Origin: Pachyseris speciosa
Lineage: Eukaryota > Cnidaria > Anthozoa > Scleractinia > Pachyseridae
Assembly (NCBI GenBank): GCA_016490735.1
Contig: JAEMWC010000100.1
Span: 710,001 to 774,000, forward strand
Direction of reading: 5' to 3'
DNA length: 64,000 nucleotides
Shown: piece by piece, positions 1-9,584 of the stretch
Layout: every line of letters starts with the position of its first letter
Numbering within the stretch: the first letter of the stretch is position 1
Notes under the pieces: generated by a model
Seen by the model: the letters and a program-made list of their open reading frames with translations, nothing else
What the model was told of the DNA's origin: nothing
The model's database searches: none
Translations under genes and position numbers: made by a program

Positions 1-412
1 ACCCTTGCTTTTTATTCCGCTGAAATCGCAAAAAAGTATCTTGATATCTGTGTTCAAAAAGCAAGGGTTCGAAATTCGGACCTTTGATTTTTACTCCGCT
101 GAAATCGTAAAAAAATAGCCTGTTGTCTCGGGTTCAAAACGCATTGGTCCGAAATTCGGACCCCTGCTTTTTACTCCGCTAAAATCGTGAAAAATGTCCT
201 GTTATCTCTGTTCAGAAAGCAAGGAGCCGAAATTCGGACCCTTACACTTTTTACTCCGCTGAAATCTTGCATGAAAAAATTTCTTGTTGTCTAGCTCTTG
301 GTTCAGAAAGCAACGGTCATAAGTTTGGAATCACCTGAATTCATCAATAACGTAGCGCTGTAATCATTCTGAAAATAAGGGTCCGAATTGCAAATCCTTG
401 ACTCTGCTTAAA
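1..412. repeat. Outer part of the left arm of the large inverted repeat: palindrome-unit minisatellite
   Basis: About five tandem units of 75-79 bp. Each contains the near-perfect palindrome GGGTCCGAATTTCGGACCC or a variant, in places extended by flanking AAGC/GCTT, plus a spacer with 'ccgctgaaatcg'. The block is reverse-complementary to 8381-8900. It runs off the left edge of the window, so the outer boundary is not visible. No coding capacity. Confidence 0.85.
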
Positions 413-605
413 TTAGAAACAAGCAATGAAAACGTAAAGCTTGTGGGATGTGGCTGGAGTGACAAGGATACTTCACAAATTAATGTGCCTTTTGAGTGGC
501 TTCAGCTTACTTGATCACATTAATTTGTGAAGTATCCTTGTCACTCCAGCCACATCCCACAAGCTTTACGTTTTCATTGCTTGTTTTATTGATATGTGGG
601 TACTT

Positions 606-686
606 GAGCCTGAGCATTAGCTATGCCATGCTGATGAGGCCTAACAAGGCCGAAACAGCTGTCTATGGCTGCTAATGCTTGGGCTC
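606..686 (+). ncRNA. Hammerhead ribozyme, type I, copy 1
   Basis: The catalytic core is CTGATGAG (631-638), stem II gcc/ggc around the loop TAACAA, then CGAAAC (651-656). A short stem III leads to the cleavage triplet GTC (661-663). Stem I is long: GCATTAGC (614-621) pairs perfectly with GCTAATGC (671-678), gccat pairs with atggc next to the core, and the outer GAGCCT...GGGCTC extension pairs with G-U wobbles. All residues normally required in the core are present. Cleavage is predicted after C663. Confidence 0.9.
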
Positions 687-859
687 AATCTTTGCTTTGG
701 TAGATTTAAGGGGTAATGGCCGCTACCATTTGGCCCTAGTGCCTTTAGAGTGGCTTCAGCTTACCCAATCACATTAATTTGTGAAGTATCCTTGTCACTC
801 CAGCCACATCCCACAAGCTTTACGTTTTCACTGCTTGTTTTATGGACATGTGGGTACTT

Positions 860-940
860 GAGCCTGAGCATTAGCTATGCCATGCTGATGAGGCCTAACA
901 AGGCCGAAACAGCTGTCCATGGCTGCTAATGCTTGGGCTC
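860..940 (+). ncRNA. Hammerhead ribozyme, type I, copy 2
   Basis: Same fold as the copy 254 bp upstream: CTGATGAG at 885-892, GAAAC at 906-910, and GTC cleavage triplet at 915-917. Base 918 is C instead of T, which makes stem I next to the core a perfect gccatg/catggc match. Two cleavages would release a 254-nt unit-length RNA. Confidence 0.9.
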
Positions 941-1073
941 AATCTTTGCTTTGGTAGATTTAAGGGGTAATGCCCGCTACCATGTGGCCTTAGTGCCTTT
1001 AAAGTGGCTTCAGCTTACCAAATCACATTAATTTGTGAGGTATATCCATAGTTTTGGTTAGTTAAAAAAAAAG

Positions 1074-1110
1074 AGCGGATACAAGAAATATTTCTTTTGT
1101 ATCCGCTCGT
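1074..1110. repeat. Short hairpin GAGCGGATACAA...
   Basis: gagcggatacaa and its complement ttgtatccgctc flank an A/T-rich loop. A run of A precedes it. It may be the end of a small insertion behind the retrozyme-like repeat. Confidence 0.6.
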
Positions 1111-1600
1111 GAACACCGGATTGGAAGCATTCAGTGTAAAGTCACCCAAATCTTCTCTGTATGTAAAAAAACTTGAGATTATAAGTGCTTTTTAAGATTG
1201 AAGTTTAAGTCTAGTTTACTTTCTAGGTTTGAAACCTCCATTCACTCAGTGAGTACGTGACACATTCAATACCTGCCTTATCTCAAATAAACCACAACAG
1301 ACGTGCATGCATTCTCTTGAGCGCTTCATCGTGGATAAACATCTCTCAGTTTTGTTGAGGTAGTTGCAAAAAATCAACTTGTGAAAATGTTAAGTACCAC
1401 TGCCACGGTCGATTCAAAATCAAGAAATATTAAAGGTCATGGATGGCGGAGTATAATCCTGGGTACCACCGACCTCCGCTGAAGAAGTTGCCAACCGAAA
1501 GCCAGGCCAGCGTCGCTGACAGTGGTTGGATTATGAACTTTTGAGGATATAAACGCTTCTCTAGTTCGGGTAGGAACCATAAGGGCCATTTTTTGCTACG
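1111..1600. other. Non-coding sequence, nothing recognised
   Basis: AT-rich single-copy-looking sequence between the retrozyme-like insertion and the point where homology to the right arm resumes. Short open frames here have no recognisable similarity. Confidence 0.5.
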
Positions 1601-3216
1601 TAGTATAGTTATTAAGCTATTGTAGAAACGCCGAGTCTTTAGAATTTCTACGAAATACCTCATTCTAAGCGCCTTAAAGTACCATATCTTTGTATACAAT
1701 TGCCAAGCGATTAGGAAAAGGAATGTGGCTTCGTGGCTGCCCATTATTGCGACCTTGGGTATACTATAGAATCGCCATATTCTCGATAGTAGTAAAATTT
1801 GAGGTTTGACTGACGGGGACGGTTTCACAAAGAACTAAAAAAACGGCAGTCTGAAATATTTGTCTAAATTCAACAGAATGTCTACCCTGGGTGCCAGAGG
1901 TTTTATTTTTCTCAGCGAGGCCGGCTAAACGCAAGGCGCCTGATAATTCACACAGACTATATGCCCGGCAATCCAAATGCAGAAAATTTTGGTATTTCAT
2001 GTATAACTGCTGAAAATGTAATCAGATTAGCCGGCATATATAGGAATTTGACAAGCGTTGCACTGGCGTTCACTTTTGGTACATCCATGATTTATAACCT
2101 CGCTGAATTTTTCGTGACAATTGTGAAATGAGCTTGAAAGGCCGATAATAGTCAGCCACGAGGCCACATTCCTGTGCTTATTTAGAAATTTGATTGAAGA
2201 TTTGAGTTCCAGTTCAAAGTGGTTAAGCATTTAATAGGCTAGGCAATGAATTTTGGAACCCTAGGATTTCATAAAGTGACGCTATTATTGCTGAATTTGG
2301 CAGAACAGTTAAAGCAAGGGTCCGAGATTCGGACCCTATAGATTTACATTTGTCTCGTTTTTGAACACCGCTTCTTGTGGATTCTTTCACACAAGGGTCC
2401 GCATTTCGGAACCCTGGATTTAGAAGAATTGTGTTTCAAGAAACAGATCTTTGGAGATTCACTAAAGCAAGGGTACGAAATTCAGACCCCTCGATTTATA
2501 AGTATGATGTCTGTAACATGTATTAATTGTGTGGATTAAGTTGAAGGGTCCGAAATTCGGACCCCTCGATATACAAGTATGACGTTGTCTAGTTGATTTT
2601 GTACTTGTGTGGACTAAGTTGAAGGGTCCGAAATTCGGACCCCTGGATTTACAAGTATGATCGGCGTTGTCTAGTTTTCGGTATTTGTGTTGAATAAGTT
2701 GAAGGGTCCGAAATTCGGACCCCTCGATTTACAAGTATGACGTTGTCTAGTTGATTTTGTACTTTTGTGGACTAAGTTGAAGGGTCCGAAATTCGGACCC
2801 CTGGATTTACAAGTATGACCGGCGCTGTCTAGTATTCGGTATTTGTGTTGATTAAGTTGAAGGGTCCGAAATTTGGACCCCTCGATTTACAAGTATGACG
2901 TTGTCTAGTTAATTTTGTACTTTTGTGGACTAAGTTGAAGGGTCCGAAATTCGGACCCCTGGATTCCAATGTTTTGTAGTTTCCAGGAAAGTAGTCTTTG
3001 CCAGCAGTAGTTTAGTTTGCTTGGTTGCTTGATTTGTGAGGACAATAAAAATCCCTCCGCTAAATATGAGATTTCTTGATGTCTGTTTTTTCTGTTCCGC
3101 AAGAATCGACAGAATCTTGACACTACTTTACGATCTCCACCAAAAATGAATAAAAAGGAAGTTTTCTGTGGAAAATTAACAAATTGGAAAAACTGAAAAT
3201 AGTTTGGAAAGCGTTA
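1600..3216. repeat. Inner part of the left arm of the large inverted repeat
   Basis: Reverse-complementary to 5047-6895 apart from insertions. The inner end is the motif AAACTGAAAATAGTTTGG (about 3190-3208), mirrored at 5047-5072 and repeated at 9250-9276. The arm contains non-coding sequence (1600-2290), then the palindrome-unit array (2290-2965), then 250 bp of unique-looking sequence. Short open frames in one arm are mirrored in the other and look non-coding. Confidence 0.88.
2310..2965. repeat. Palindromic minisatellite with alternating 78/80-bp units
   Basis: Each unit contains GGGTCCGAAATTCGGACCC, a perfect 19-bp palindrome. Unit starts at 2543, 2621, 2701, 2779, 2859 and 2937 give spacings of 78, 80, 78, 80 and 78. 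Two spacer types alternate: one with 'gacgttgtctagtt.attttgtac' and one with 'ggcg.tgtctag.attcggtat'. So the true repeat is a dimer of about 158 bp. Confidence 0.92.
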
Positions 3217-3307
3217 CACACATGAAGAATAGAAAAACCAAATAATTAATCCTCCTTCCCATCATAGAAAATCAGGGACAACAGGGCATTCACACAGTTA
3301 GGATCCT

Positions 3308-3435
3308 AGCCTGCGTAGCAAGCGTTTCCGTGTGGTTTCCTAGCAAAGACAGACCGGCCAAAGCCTCTAAAATCCCGTTGCTCGAGCGGCCTTTCTTTGC
3401 CCGTAAACCTCCCGGAAACGCTTGCTACGCAGGCT
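3308..3435. mobile_element. 128-bp MITE with 23-bp perfect TIRs
   Basis: AGCCTGCGTAGCAAGCGTTT opens the element and its exact complement closes it; the full arms are 23 bp. GTTAGGAT flanks both sides (3297-3304 and 3436-3443), consistent with a target duplication. It lies in the spacer between the arms of the large inverted repeat. No coding capacity. Confidence 0.85.
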
Positions 3436-3559
3436 GTTAGGATGCGCGAAAACAAATTGGTGCGAATAGCTTTTAACAATACCAAAACCCATGTCAACGA
3501 CTTAGTCCTCCTGAATTCAACACATACAAGGAATCACGAGAATTTCTAAAAAGATGACG

Positions 3560-3625
3560 ACATTTTTAAATTTGTAATAAGACATGTTTCGATGTTGGAA
3601 ACATCATCGTCAGTCACAAAATGTT
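3560..3625 (-). ncRNA. Hammerhead ribozyme of Penelope-like type
   Basis: Read on the - strand: CTGACGA (3613-3607), stem II GATGTT-tcc-AACATC, then GAAAC (3590-3586), a minimal stem III and GTC (3583-3581). Stem I pairs tttgt with acaaa across an interior loop. All core residues fit the consensus CUGANGA...GAAA. Minimal stem III is typical of hammerheads in Penelope-like element terminal repeats. Upstream - strand sequence (3830-3640) looks like a non-coding element end, so the host element is probably a severely truncated Penelope-like copy. Confidence 0.72.
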
Positions 3626-3639
3626 TGAAAAACCGTTAG

Positions 3640-4720
3640 GTCTAAATAACAACAAAGCGAGGCTCAAGAAGGCAACTAGTGACAGAGCAAACTAAAGCAG
3701 AACCAAAGCAAACAATAATTACTTTCGACACGCAAATGAAAACTGCTCTAATAATCGTGTGTACATACTGAAAATATGCCCTCGTTTTAAGGGCACCTCA
3801 CTGTCAGTAGATTTTAACACTTAAAATCATAAGATGAAGCTGGAACAGGCTCTAAAATTATCAGTGAATTATCGGAAGACTCATAGCATGTGTCGTAGTT
3901 GCTGTAGTTCCGGTACGTACGTATTAAAAGACGGTTTATTTAACAGTTTATTCATCACGCAATCGCTTGTTATTGGCTATCCGAAGCCAATTTGCGAGAA
4001 ATGTTTATCTAAAAAAATAAACTACTTATGAAAACGCCGTTTCACAAACACAGTATGGAAGTTATACGCTCCGGCTAATGGACTAAAACACTAACATACC
4101 TCGGTTGAAGAAGACATTCTTTATGACACTCAATTCAGACGTGGAATCTTCAGTCTTGGATACAGCTTTGACGGTACCAAACATCAACTGCACTCATAGC
4201 ACACTGAATATTCCTTAATGGTTTCTATTCCATCAATCAAGATTAGACTTTGCAGTCTGAGGAGGTATCGGTTACCTACCGTGAGCAACACAAGATGTCA
4301 GGTGCAGAGGCGGATGGTTTTCACCTGAAGTCACGCTGACAAGCCTAATTCATTTCAAGCACTTGATATGCATGCATATTACACCAAAGAAGATTTAATT
4401 CGATTTCATTTTATCTTGCTTAGAAGATATTTCGCCATGAATATTGATTTACAAGTCACGTGACCTAAATGCTCGTCACTTTGAAGCAACTATACACACT
4501 GAGCCGTTTGTTTATTATTTATTAAACAGCTGATAGAAAGCATAAAAGGCCACTAAACAGATGAAAGATAAAAGCAGTGAAAAGTTAAAACCCTTAGTAG
4601 GTGTAGGGGTTCGAAAAGTCACGAGTACGTATGCGTCAGGTTGATACTACGCTGTAACAACTGTATTTGAGGCGCAAGTCGGGAACTGAGAAAGTGGTAA
4701 ATGATAATTTAACACTGGCT
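3640..4720. other. Spacer of the inverted repeat, no recognisable gene
   Basis: A 65-codon open frame at 3834-4031 is Cys-rich but matches nothing I know and has no splice context. The rest is unremarkable non-coding DNA. Confidence 0.5.
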
Positions 4721-4727
4721 GTTAACA

Positions 4728-4888
4728 CAGAGGCGTAGCCAGGATTTTTCAAAGGGGGGATCACACTGTGTCAAACAGAAGGTACTCACCAGATCGCCAC
4801 CTGAATATTGTAGGTTGTTTGCTTAAAAAAAGGCTTTAAAAGGGGATCACGGGCACCCCAGGACCCCCCCCCCCTCGCTACGCCCTTG
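4728..4888. mobile_element. hAT-like MITE, about 160 bp
   Basis: Imperfect terminal inverted repeats: CAGAGGCGTAGCCAGG at the left, CTCGCTACGCCCTTG at the right. The flanks taacacag (4723-4730) and taacactg (4889-4896) match 7 of 8, consistent with an 8-bp target duplication. It contains a poly-C run near the right end. Confidence 0.65.
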
Positions 4889-5294
4889 TAACACTGACTT
4901 AGGTCAGAAACTGGCCTTTAAACTTCTTTAGCAGACTTTCCGTCTTCTCTGGCTCAACGGTAAGCCACCTAAATCCATTAATGATGATGATGATGCAGCA
5001 GCTACTCATCTGGCTAATAAAATGGCCAATGCATTTTCATTAGAACGCTTTCCAAACTATTTTCAGTTTCTCCAATTTGTTAATTTTCCACAGAAAACTT
5101 CCTTTTTATTCATTTTTGGTGGAGATCGTAAATTAGTGTCAAGATTCTGTCGATTCTCGCGGAGCAGAAAAAACAGACATCAAGAAATCTCATATTTAGC
5201 GGAGGGATTTTTATTGTCCTCACAAATCAAGCAACCAAGCAAACTAAACTACTGCTGGCAAAGACTACTTTCCTGGAAACTACAAAACATTGGA

Positions 5295-5960
5295 ATCCAG
5301 GGGGCCGAATTTCGGACCCTTCAACTTAGTCCACACAAATACAAAATTAACTAGACAACGTCATACTTGTAAATTGAGGGGTCCGAATTTCGGACCCTTC
5401 AACTTAATCAACACAAATACCGAAAACTAGACAACGCCGGTCATACTTGTAAATCCAGGGGTCCGAATTTCGGACCCTTCAACTTAGTCCACACAAATAC
5501 AAAATTAACTAGACAACGTCATACTTGTAAATTGAGGGGTCCGAATTTCGGACCCTTCAACTTATTCAACACAAATACCGAAAACTAGACAACGCCGGTC
5601 ATACTTGTAAATCCGGGGGTCCGAATTTCGGACCCTTCAACTTAGTCCACACAAGTACAAAATCAACTAGACAACGTCATACTTGTAAATCCAGGGGTCC
5701 GAATTTCGGACCCTTCAACTTAATCCACACAATTAATACATGTTACAGACATCATACTTATAAATCGAGGGGTCTGAATTTCTTACCCTTGCTTTAGTGA
5801 ATCTCCAAAGATCTGTTTCTTGAAACACAATTCTTCTAAATCCAGGGTTCCGAAATGCGGACCCTTGTTTGAAAGAATCCACAAGAAGCGGTATTCAAAA
5901 ACGAGACAAATGTAAATCTATAGGGTCCGAGATTCGGACCCTTGCTTTAACTGTTCTGCC
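5295..5960. repeat. Palindromic minisatellite, mirror of 2310-2965
   Basis: The same 78/80-bp alternating units read in the opposite orientation, each centred on GGGTCCGAATTTCGGACCC. Some units differ slightly from their mirror partners. Confidence 0.9.
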
Positions 5961-6129
5961 AAATTCAGCAATAATAGCGTCACTTTTATGAAATCCTAGG
6001 GTTCCAAAATTCATTGCCTAGCCTATTAAATGCTTAACCACTTTGAACTGGAACTCAAATCTTCAGTCAAATTTCTAAACAAGCACAGGAATGTGGCCTC
6101 GTGGCTGACTATTATCGGGCTTACGGTAA

Positions 6130-6190
6130 TCCGCGAAACGAAACGAAACGAAACTAAACGAAACGAAACGAAACGAAACGAAACAATTGG
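6130..6190. repeat. (CGAAA)n microsatellite
   Basis: About ten CGAAA units with one ACTAA variant. It marks the start of the block present only in the right arm. Confidence 0.9.
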
Positions 6191-6235
6191 TAATCGACAA
6201 AACTAAAAAACAAAAACAAATAGATGACACGAGAA

Positions 6236-6485
6236 ATTTAACCTCCCTTCCAAAACTGTCCTCGCTAGATGCCTTGTTTCGCTAAATACCAATAGCGGTC
6301 GATTGGTAATCGCAAACTATTTTCAAAAGAGCCCTGGCTTCGAAAATTATCTTGTTCGATAAAGCAAATACTGGCCTACAGATGACTGGAGAAATTTGCC
6401 CTTTCCTCTAAAAACCGTCCTCGCTAGATGCCTTGTTTCGCTAATTACCAATAGCGGTCGATTGGTAATCGACGAAACAAGGCTC
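6236..6485. repeat. Direct duplication of about 65 bp
   Basis: 'gtcctcgctagatgccttg' with 'ccaatagcggtcgattggt' occurs at about 6250-6315 and again at about 6417-6475, a period of about 170 bp. Both copies lie within the block specific to the right arm. Confidence 0.75.
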
Positions 6486-6926
6486 CCAAACTATTTTCAA
6501 AAGCGCCCTGCCTTCGAAAATACCAAAATTTTCTGCATTTGGATTGCCGGGCATATAGTCTGTGTGAATTATCAGGCGCTTTGCGTTTAGCCGGCCTCGC
6601 TAAGAAAAATAAAACCTCTGGCACCCAGGGTAGAAGTTCCGTTGAATTTAGACAAAAATTTCAGACTGCCGTTTTTTTAGTTCTTTGTGAAACCATCCCG
6701 GTCAGTCAAACCTCAAATTTTACTACTATCGAGAATATGGCGATTCCATAGTATGCCCAAGGTCGCAATAATGGTGGGCAGCCACGAAGCCACATTCCTT
6801 TTCCTAATCGCTTGGCAATTGTATACGAAGATATAGTACTTTAAGGCGCTTAGAATGAGGTATTTCGTAGAAATTCTAAAGACTCGGCGTTTCTACAATA
6901 AAAAACGAAAATTTGGTTTATCAACG

Positions 6927-6957
<31 letters not shown>

Positions 6958-6958
6958 G

Positions 6959-7007
6959 GATTCGATTAGCTGACGTTTCGAGCGTTAGCCCTTCGTCGGA
7001 GCGAATC
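6959..7007 (-). ncRNA. Hammerhead-like motif with a core substitution (Penelope terminal region)
   Basis: On the - strand: GATTCGCT, then CCGACGA, stem II GGGC-taa-CGCTC, GAAAC, GTC, then AGCTAATCGAATC closing stem I (GATTCG/CGAATC and CT/AG). The core CUGANGA reads CCGACGA: the invariant U is C. The fold is recognisable, but activity is doubtful. Confidence 0.65.
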
Positions 7008-7095
7008 GAGGAATTGTGGGTTGTGTATGGTTTATATACAGAAAATGGAGCTACGCTATTGGTGGTAACATGGTAACGTGAAAAACAGGAATAAA

Positions 7096-7806
7096 TTAAT
7101 TGAATGAAAAGCGCTCGTTGATACCGTGGGGATTAAGAGTGCCAATTTGAAAGATCAGTTTTTGCTCGAGATTTTTACGGCTTTCCGTGGTACCTTGATG
7201 TAGGGAAAGGCCGGAGATCGACATGTGTTGTTTGGAATGGTTAGGGAGATTAAAATGCCGAGGGACAGGTTTGGATGCGTCTTTGTCATCTTTCTCAACA
7301 TCACGAAGATGTTCTCGGAATCGGTCACCTAGTCGTCTTCCTGTTTCGCCGATGTATAACTTTTTGCATAATGTGCAGGTTATGCAATAGATAACATTTG
7401 CGGAGGTACACGTGAAACGATCAGTGATCTTAACAGATCGCTTAGGGCCCGATATTTTGTCAGTGTTTTGAATGAAAGGACAAGTTTTGCATCGCGAGCG
7501 CGCGCATTTAAAAGTGCCAGGTTGTTCAGTTGTTTTGAATGCGCTTTTAACTAGAAAATTACCTACATTTTTGTCGCGTTTGAAAGACACCAGCGGTGGT
7601 TCCGAAAAGATTCTAGCAGTTTCTGGATCATTTTGCAGTATCTTAAAGTTATTAAGAATGATGGCTTTAACTGCGTTTTTATGCGGGAGGGTGAATGGAA
7701 TTCTGTCATTCTTTTCCTTGAAAAAAAATGATGTCTTCACAAGCTGAGAGCCTTTGTGTTGCAAGGCAGGACTACTGTTTGAAAGCAAAGTAAAAGTCAT
7801 GGGCAC
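7096..7806 (-). pseudogene. Penelope-like element GIY-YIG endonuclease fragment
   Basis: An open frame of 236 codons. A Cys-rich segment (CARSRCKTCPFI) precedes the GIY-YIG core VIYCITCTLCKKLYIGETG, followed by RLGDRFREHL with the conserved Arg and a downstream Glu region. This arrangement, CCHH-like cysteines then GIY-YIG, is typical of the endonuclease at the C-terminus of Penelope-like retroelements, where it nicks target DNA for priming. The reverse transcriptase domain that should lie upstream is missing, so this is the remnant of a 5'-truncated copy even though the remaining frame is intact. The Met at 7806 is only the first in the frame. Not a host gene. Confidence 0.82.
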
Positions 7807-7985
7807 ATTTTTTCGCGACAGGATTTAATGAAGTCAGACGAAAGATCAAGTAAGTGGAAATGTGGTAGGAAACGTCAGGTCTGCATGTTTTGATCACTAC
7901 AAGGCTCGCGATCTTCACTAGGCTGAGGGAGCGGCGGAAATCGAAGTTACTACGGTCATCACTGTTATTAGCCATTGCAAATGTA

Positions 7986-8380
7986 AACTTTCTAAATTCA
8001 GTGTTCTAATTCAGTGTCGTATGAATTTTTAAAAGTCACTCTTTAATGAAATCTAACTGTTTCTTATGCCGGCTTCATTTCAGCAGAATGCAGTTTGAAT
8101 AAATGTCTTTGAACATCACCCAACAAATGCTTGATTTTGTCTGTTGCGACTGCGCCGAAGACTGCGCCAGAGACCCTGTAGAAAAGCGAAGTTTGTGTCA
8201 TTAGGGTGCACAGGCCGTAATGAGTTCATATTGGACATCCCGTAGATTTTGTTATATAATTTATATAAAATGGCATGAAGAGCTCTGTCCTAATAATAAT
8301 CCCGTAAAACGTCGCCGGCCAAATGATTTCACCAATTGAACGGAACCTTGTTCCCAGCGGTGAGTATTATAAAACTGTTT
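7986..8380. other. Non-coding sequence, nothing recognised
   Basis: AT-rich sequence between the Penelope-like fragment and the outer part of the right arm. No open frame of note and no clear repeat. Confidence 0.4.
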
Positions 8381-8960
8381 CTAATTTAAGCAGAGTCAAG
8401 GATTTGCAATTCGGACCCTTATTTTCAAAATGAATACAGCGCTACTTTATTGATGAATTCAGGTGATTCCAAACTTATGACAGTTACTTTCTGAACCAAG
8501 AGCTAGACAACAAGAAATTTTTTCATGCAAGATTTCAGCGGAGTAAAAAGTATAAGGGTCCGAATTTCGGCCCCTTGCTTTCTGAACAGAGATAACAGGA
8601 CATTTTTCACGATTTTAGCGGAGTAAAAAGCAGGGGTCCGAATTTCGGACCCTTGTGTTTTGAACCCGAGACTATTTTTTTTTACGATTTCAGCGGAGTA
8701 AAAAGCAAGGGTCCGAATTTCGGACCCTTGCTTTTTGAACACAGATATCAAGATACTTTTTTGCGATTTCAGCGGAATTAAAAGCAAGGGTCCGAATTTC
8801 GGACCCTTGCTTTTTGAACACAGATATCAAGATACTTTTTTGCGATTTCAGCGGAATAAAAAGCAAGGGTCCGAATTTCGGACCCTTGCTTTTTGAACAC
8901 AGATATCAAGATACTTTTTTTGCGATATATTGTTGATTTGTAAGGAACAAATTTGCCTAT
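8381..8960. repeat. Outer part of the right arm: palindrome-unit minisatellite
   Basis: Five units with spacing of about 75-79 bp (palindromes near 8554, 8633, 8708, 8786, 8865). In the last three, the palindrome extends through flanking AAGC/GCTT to about 35 bp of self-complementarity. Mirror of 1-412. Confidence 0.88.
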
Positions 8961-9244
8961 CCGCAAAAAATAGAAAAAGTTGCATGCAGCAAAACTATAT
9001 TTTGTTGATGTCCACCAGTTTTAACAACTTTCAATGACAAGAAAGTGGTAAAAAATTGTTGTCCTCAAAAATAAGAAAAAGCAAGTCATACTTTTTTACC
9101 TCTTATTCCACCAAAATCGTGAAATAACGCTTATTTTCTCAACATAAAAAGGGTCCTACGATAATTCCCATGAAATTTATGGTTTTTAACGTAGTGATTA
9201 CGCTTAAAAAGGTCAAAATTATAATATTCTGCGGAATTCTCTAT

Positions 9245-9290
9245 TTTGGAAAAACTGAAAATAGTTTGGAAAGCGTTTTAGGTGACATGG
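9245..9290. repeat. Third copy of the inverted-repeat end motif
   Basis: AAACTGAAAATAGTTTGG followed by aaagcg, identical to the inner boundary motif at about 3190-3216 and its mirror at 5047-5072. It may mark the outer terminus of the right arm. Confidence 0.6.
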
Positions 9291-9431
9291 TGAAATTTCA
9301 AATAGCTTCAAGTGAAACCATTTTCACTATTTTATACATCAAAAATTCGAAATTTTTAGGAGTCAAGCTACGAAAATCGAAAATAAAGAAAATAGAAACG
9401 AAACGGAAATGAAAAATCTCCGAAAATCTTA

Positions 9432-9541
9432 GGAGACCAGATCAGGGATTGCGATTTTTTATGCGTTCTGGGGGTGTCGAAAATTCTAAGCAACCTATAC
9501 ATCTCCGAACAGATATTTTGCAGAAAACAGCCGTTGGGTGC
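9432..9541. mobile_element. MITE fragment with the CGTTGGGTGCC end
   Basis: The right end matches the terminal sequence of the element at 23665-24106. The left end is not identifiable. Confidence 0.5.
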
Positions 9542-9584
9542 CTCTCCTTCTGATAATTTTCCGAGTCAGTCAGTATAAAATGTA

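Larger units (their letters stand above)
412..1036 (+). mobile_element. Retrozyme-like tandem repeat with 254-bp monomers and hammerhead ribozymes
   Basis: Two full direct repeats of exactly 254 bp start at 514 and 768 (marker ATCACATTAATTTGTGA), and a partial third starts at 1022. A truncated monomer precedes them in reverse orientation (about 412-487), joined to the 3' end of a direct monomer (488-513). Each full monomer carries one type-I hammerhead ribozyme, with cleavage sites at 663 and 917, also 254 bp apart. Short tandem non-coding monomers with one type-I hammerhead each are the defining layout of metazoan retrozymes, which are thought to spread as circular RNAs using reverse transcriptase from other elements. 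The insertion interrupts the left arm of the large inverted repeat next to 'aaattagaaac', a point where the right arm (8381) has no such sequence. Confidence 0.88.
5047..6895. repeat. Inner part of the right arm of the large inverted repeat
   Basis: Mirror image of 1600-3216. It differs from the left arm by an extra block at about 6117-6530. The right boundary is an abrupt junction at 6895 with a Penelope-like fragment. Confidence 0.88.
6896..7985 (-). mobile_element. 5'-truncated Penelope-like element (GIY-YIG end plus terminal region)
   Basis: The - strand encodes the C-terminal GIY-YIG endonuclease of a Penelope-like element, followed by about 130 bp of terminal sequence with a hammerhead-type motif (6959-7007). 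The reverse transcriptase part is absent. A 67-codon - strand frame at 7772-7975 may be more of the element in another frame. Insertion interrupts the right arm of the inverted repeat at 6895. Confidence 0.75.

Noticed and set aside
1764..2000. 78-codon open frame mirrored at 6539-6751
   Set aside because: Conserved between arms because of the recent inverted duplication, not because of coding constraint; no family recognised.
3834..4031. 65-codon Cys-rich open frame
   Set aside because: Short, no recognisable similarity, no splice or promoter context, inside repeat-rich spacer.
5022..5354. 110-codon open frame and its mirror at 2905-3123
   Set aside because: Spans the inverted-repeat boundary and the palindromic units; the partner frames diverge without sign of coding constraint.
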